Below are positions 63,727 through 64,000 of a stretch of DNA of 64,000 nt, piece after piece (positions within the stretch are counted from its first letter, which is position 1; each line of letters opens with the position of its first letter). Source of the stretch: Blautia faecicola (GTDB lineage: Bacteria > Bacillota > Clostridia > Lachnospirales > Lachnospiraceae); NCBI RefSeq assembly GCF_004123145.1, contig NZ_SDKC01000001.1, forward strand, positions 887,501-951,500. The letters run 5' to 3'. The notes beneath the pieces are model-generated. The model was given only the letters and a program-made list of their open reading frames with translations. It had not been told where the DNA came from and made no database searches. The position numbers and the translations under genes are program-made.

Positions 63727-63810
63727 TGCAGGAAGCGGGACTTGAACCCGCACGATATTGCTACCACAGGCACCTGAAGCCTGCGCGTCTGCCAATTCCG
63801 CCATTCCTGC
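63727..63810 (-). tRNA. tRNA-Leu (CAG)
   Basis: Read on the minus strand it is an 84-base class II cloverleaf. The acceptor arms are GCAGGAA/TTCCTGC, the anticodon loop TTCAGGT gives CAG, the variable arm is long and the T-arm is GGGTTCAAGTCCC. CCA is not encoded. Confidence 0.96.
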
Positions 63811-63855
63811 ACAACTTTTATTATGAAGTTTCGTTGCATCTCAACAACATAATGT

Positions 63856-63884
63856 ACTATACATGAAAAAACACTGGTTGTCAA
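63856..63884 (-). promoter_or_regulatory. Promoter of tRNA-Leu (CAG)
   Basis: On the minus strand a perfect TTGACA (63879-63884), 17 bases, TATAGT (63856-63861), 46 bases upstream of the tRNA. The remaining bases to 64000 show no gene. Confidence 0.88.
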
Positions 63885-64000
63885 CAGATTTTTTGAAAAA
63901 ACATAGAAAAATATAGAAAATAGAGAACTTTTATGAAATGCGTAATTGAATAATGTATTCCGACGATTCGCGGAAATTAACTGTAAAAACATTTTCTGAC

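Overview
The window looks like part of a chromosome from a low-to-moderate GC Gram-positive Clostridia, probably of the Lachnospiraceae type. The case rests on Firmicutes-style AGGAGG ribosome binding sites, many near-consensus sigma-A promoters with 17-base spacers, tRNA genes without encoded CCA, a Spo0A-type DNA-binding domain, LytR-CpsA-Psr and LicD proteins, choline-binding-type wall repeats, and no outer-membrane or LPS-core genes. Genus cannot be assigned from what is visible.

Layout. Positions 1-1786 are the 3' part of a 23S rRNA gene, followed without a 5S gene by seven tRNAs (Asn, Glu, Thr, Met, Asp, Val, Leu) and a terminator. A small Spo0A-C-like regulator (minus strand, 2948-3301) separates the RNA operon from a cell-surface polymer locus of about 53 kb. 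Operon A (3567-10930) is a teichoic-acid-like system: a priming sugar-phosphate transferase fused to a GT2, CDP-glycerol synthesis (tagD), three CDP-glycerol phosphotransferases and a TagGH-type ABC exporter. Convergent minus-strand genes (10942-16488) encode a DUF2304/GT2 pair, another GT2, a surface protein with repeat domains and an LtaS-like phosphoglycerol transferase. A D,D-carboxypeptidase, a frame-broken small gene and an acyltransferase follow on the plus strand, then a secreted metallo-beta-lactamase-fold protein with cell-wall-binding repeats on the minus strand.

Operon B (22362-37890) holds DUF2142 and GT-C-like membrane proteins, rmlC behind a structured RNA leader, a Wzm/Wzt-type ABC exporter whose ATPase carries a Wzt-C-like domain, a giant 1890-residue enzyme (methyltransferase, kinase-like fold, coiled coil, GT2 and two GT4-like modules), a tandem GT2 and GtrA. 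A four-gene minus operon (37984-43075: GT2, DegT-like, ATP-grasp, membrane protein) is divergent from licD-GT2-wzx (43243-46370). Next come ArnE/ArnF-like half transporters with wecE and two GT2 proteins (46506-51226), a second priming transferase, two tandem LCP ligase-type proteins and another GT2 (51400-56320).

The right end is housekeeping: an HtrA-like protease, a 31-bp-stem palindrome, clpX, a zinc-ribbon protein, purine nucleoside phosphorylase, a GH13 alpha-glucosidase and a minus-strand tRNA-Leu(CAG).

Together the locus appears to make, modify, export by three routes (TagGH-type ABC, Wzm/Wzt-type ABC, Wzx flippase) and attach to the wall (LCP) several different surface glycans. The most unusual item is the 1890-residue protein. 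Its methyltransferase/kinase-like/coiled-coil order resembles the E. coli O-antigen chain terminator WbdD, and it lies directly downstream of a Wzt whose C-terminal domain could read such an end cap.
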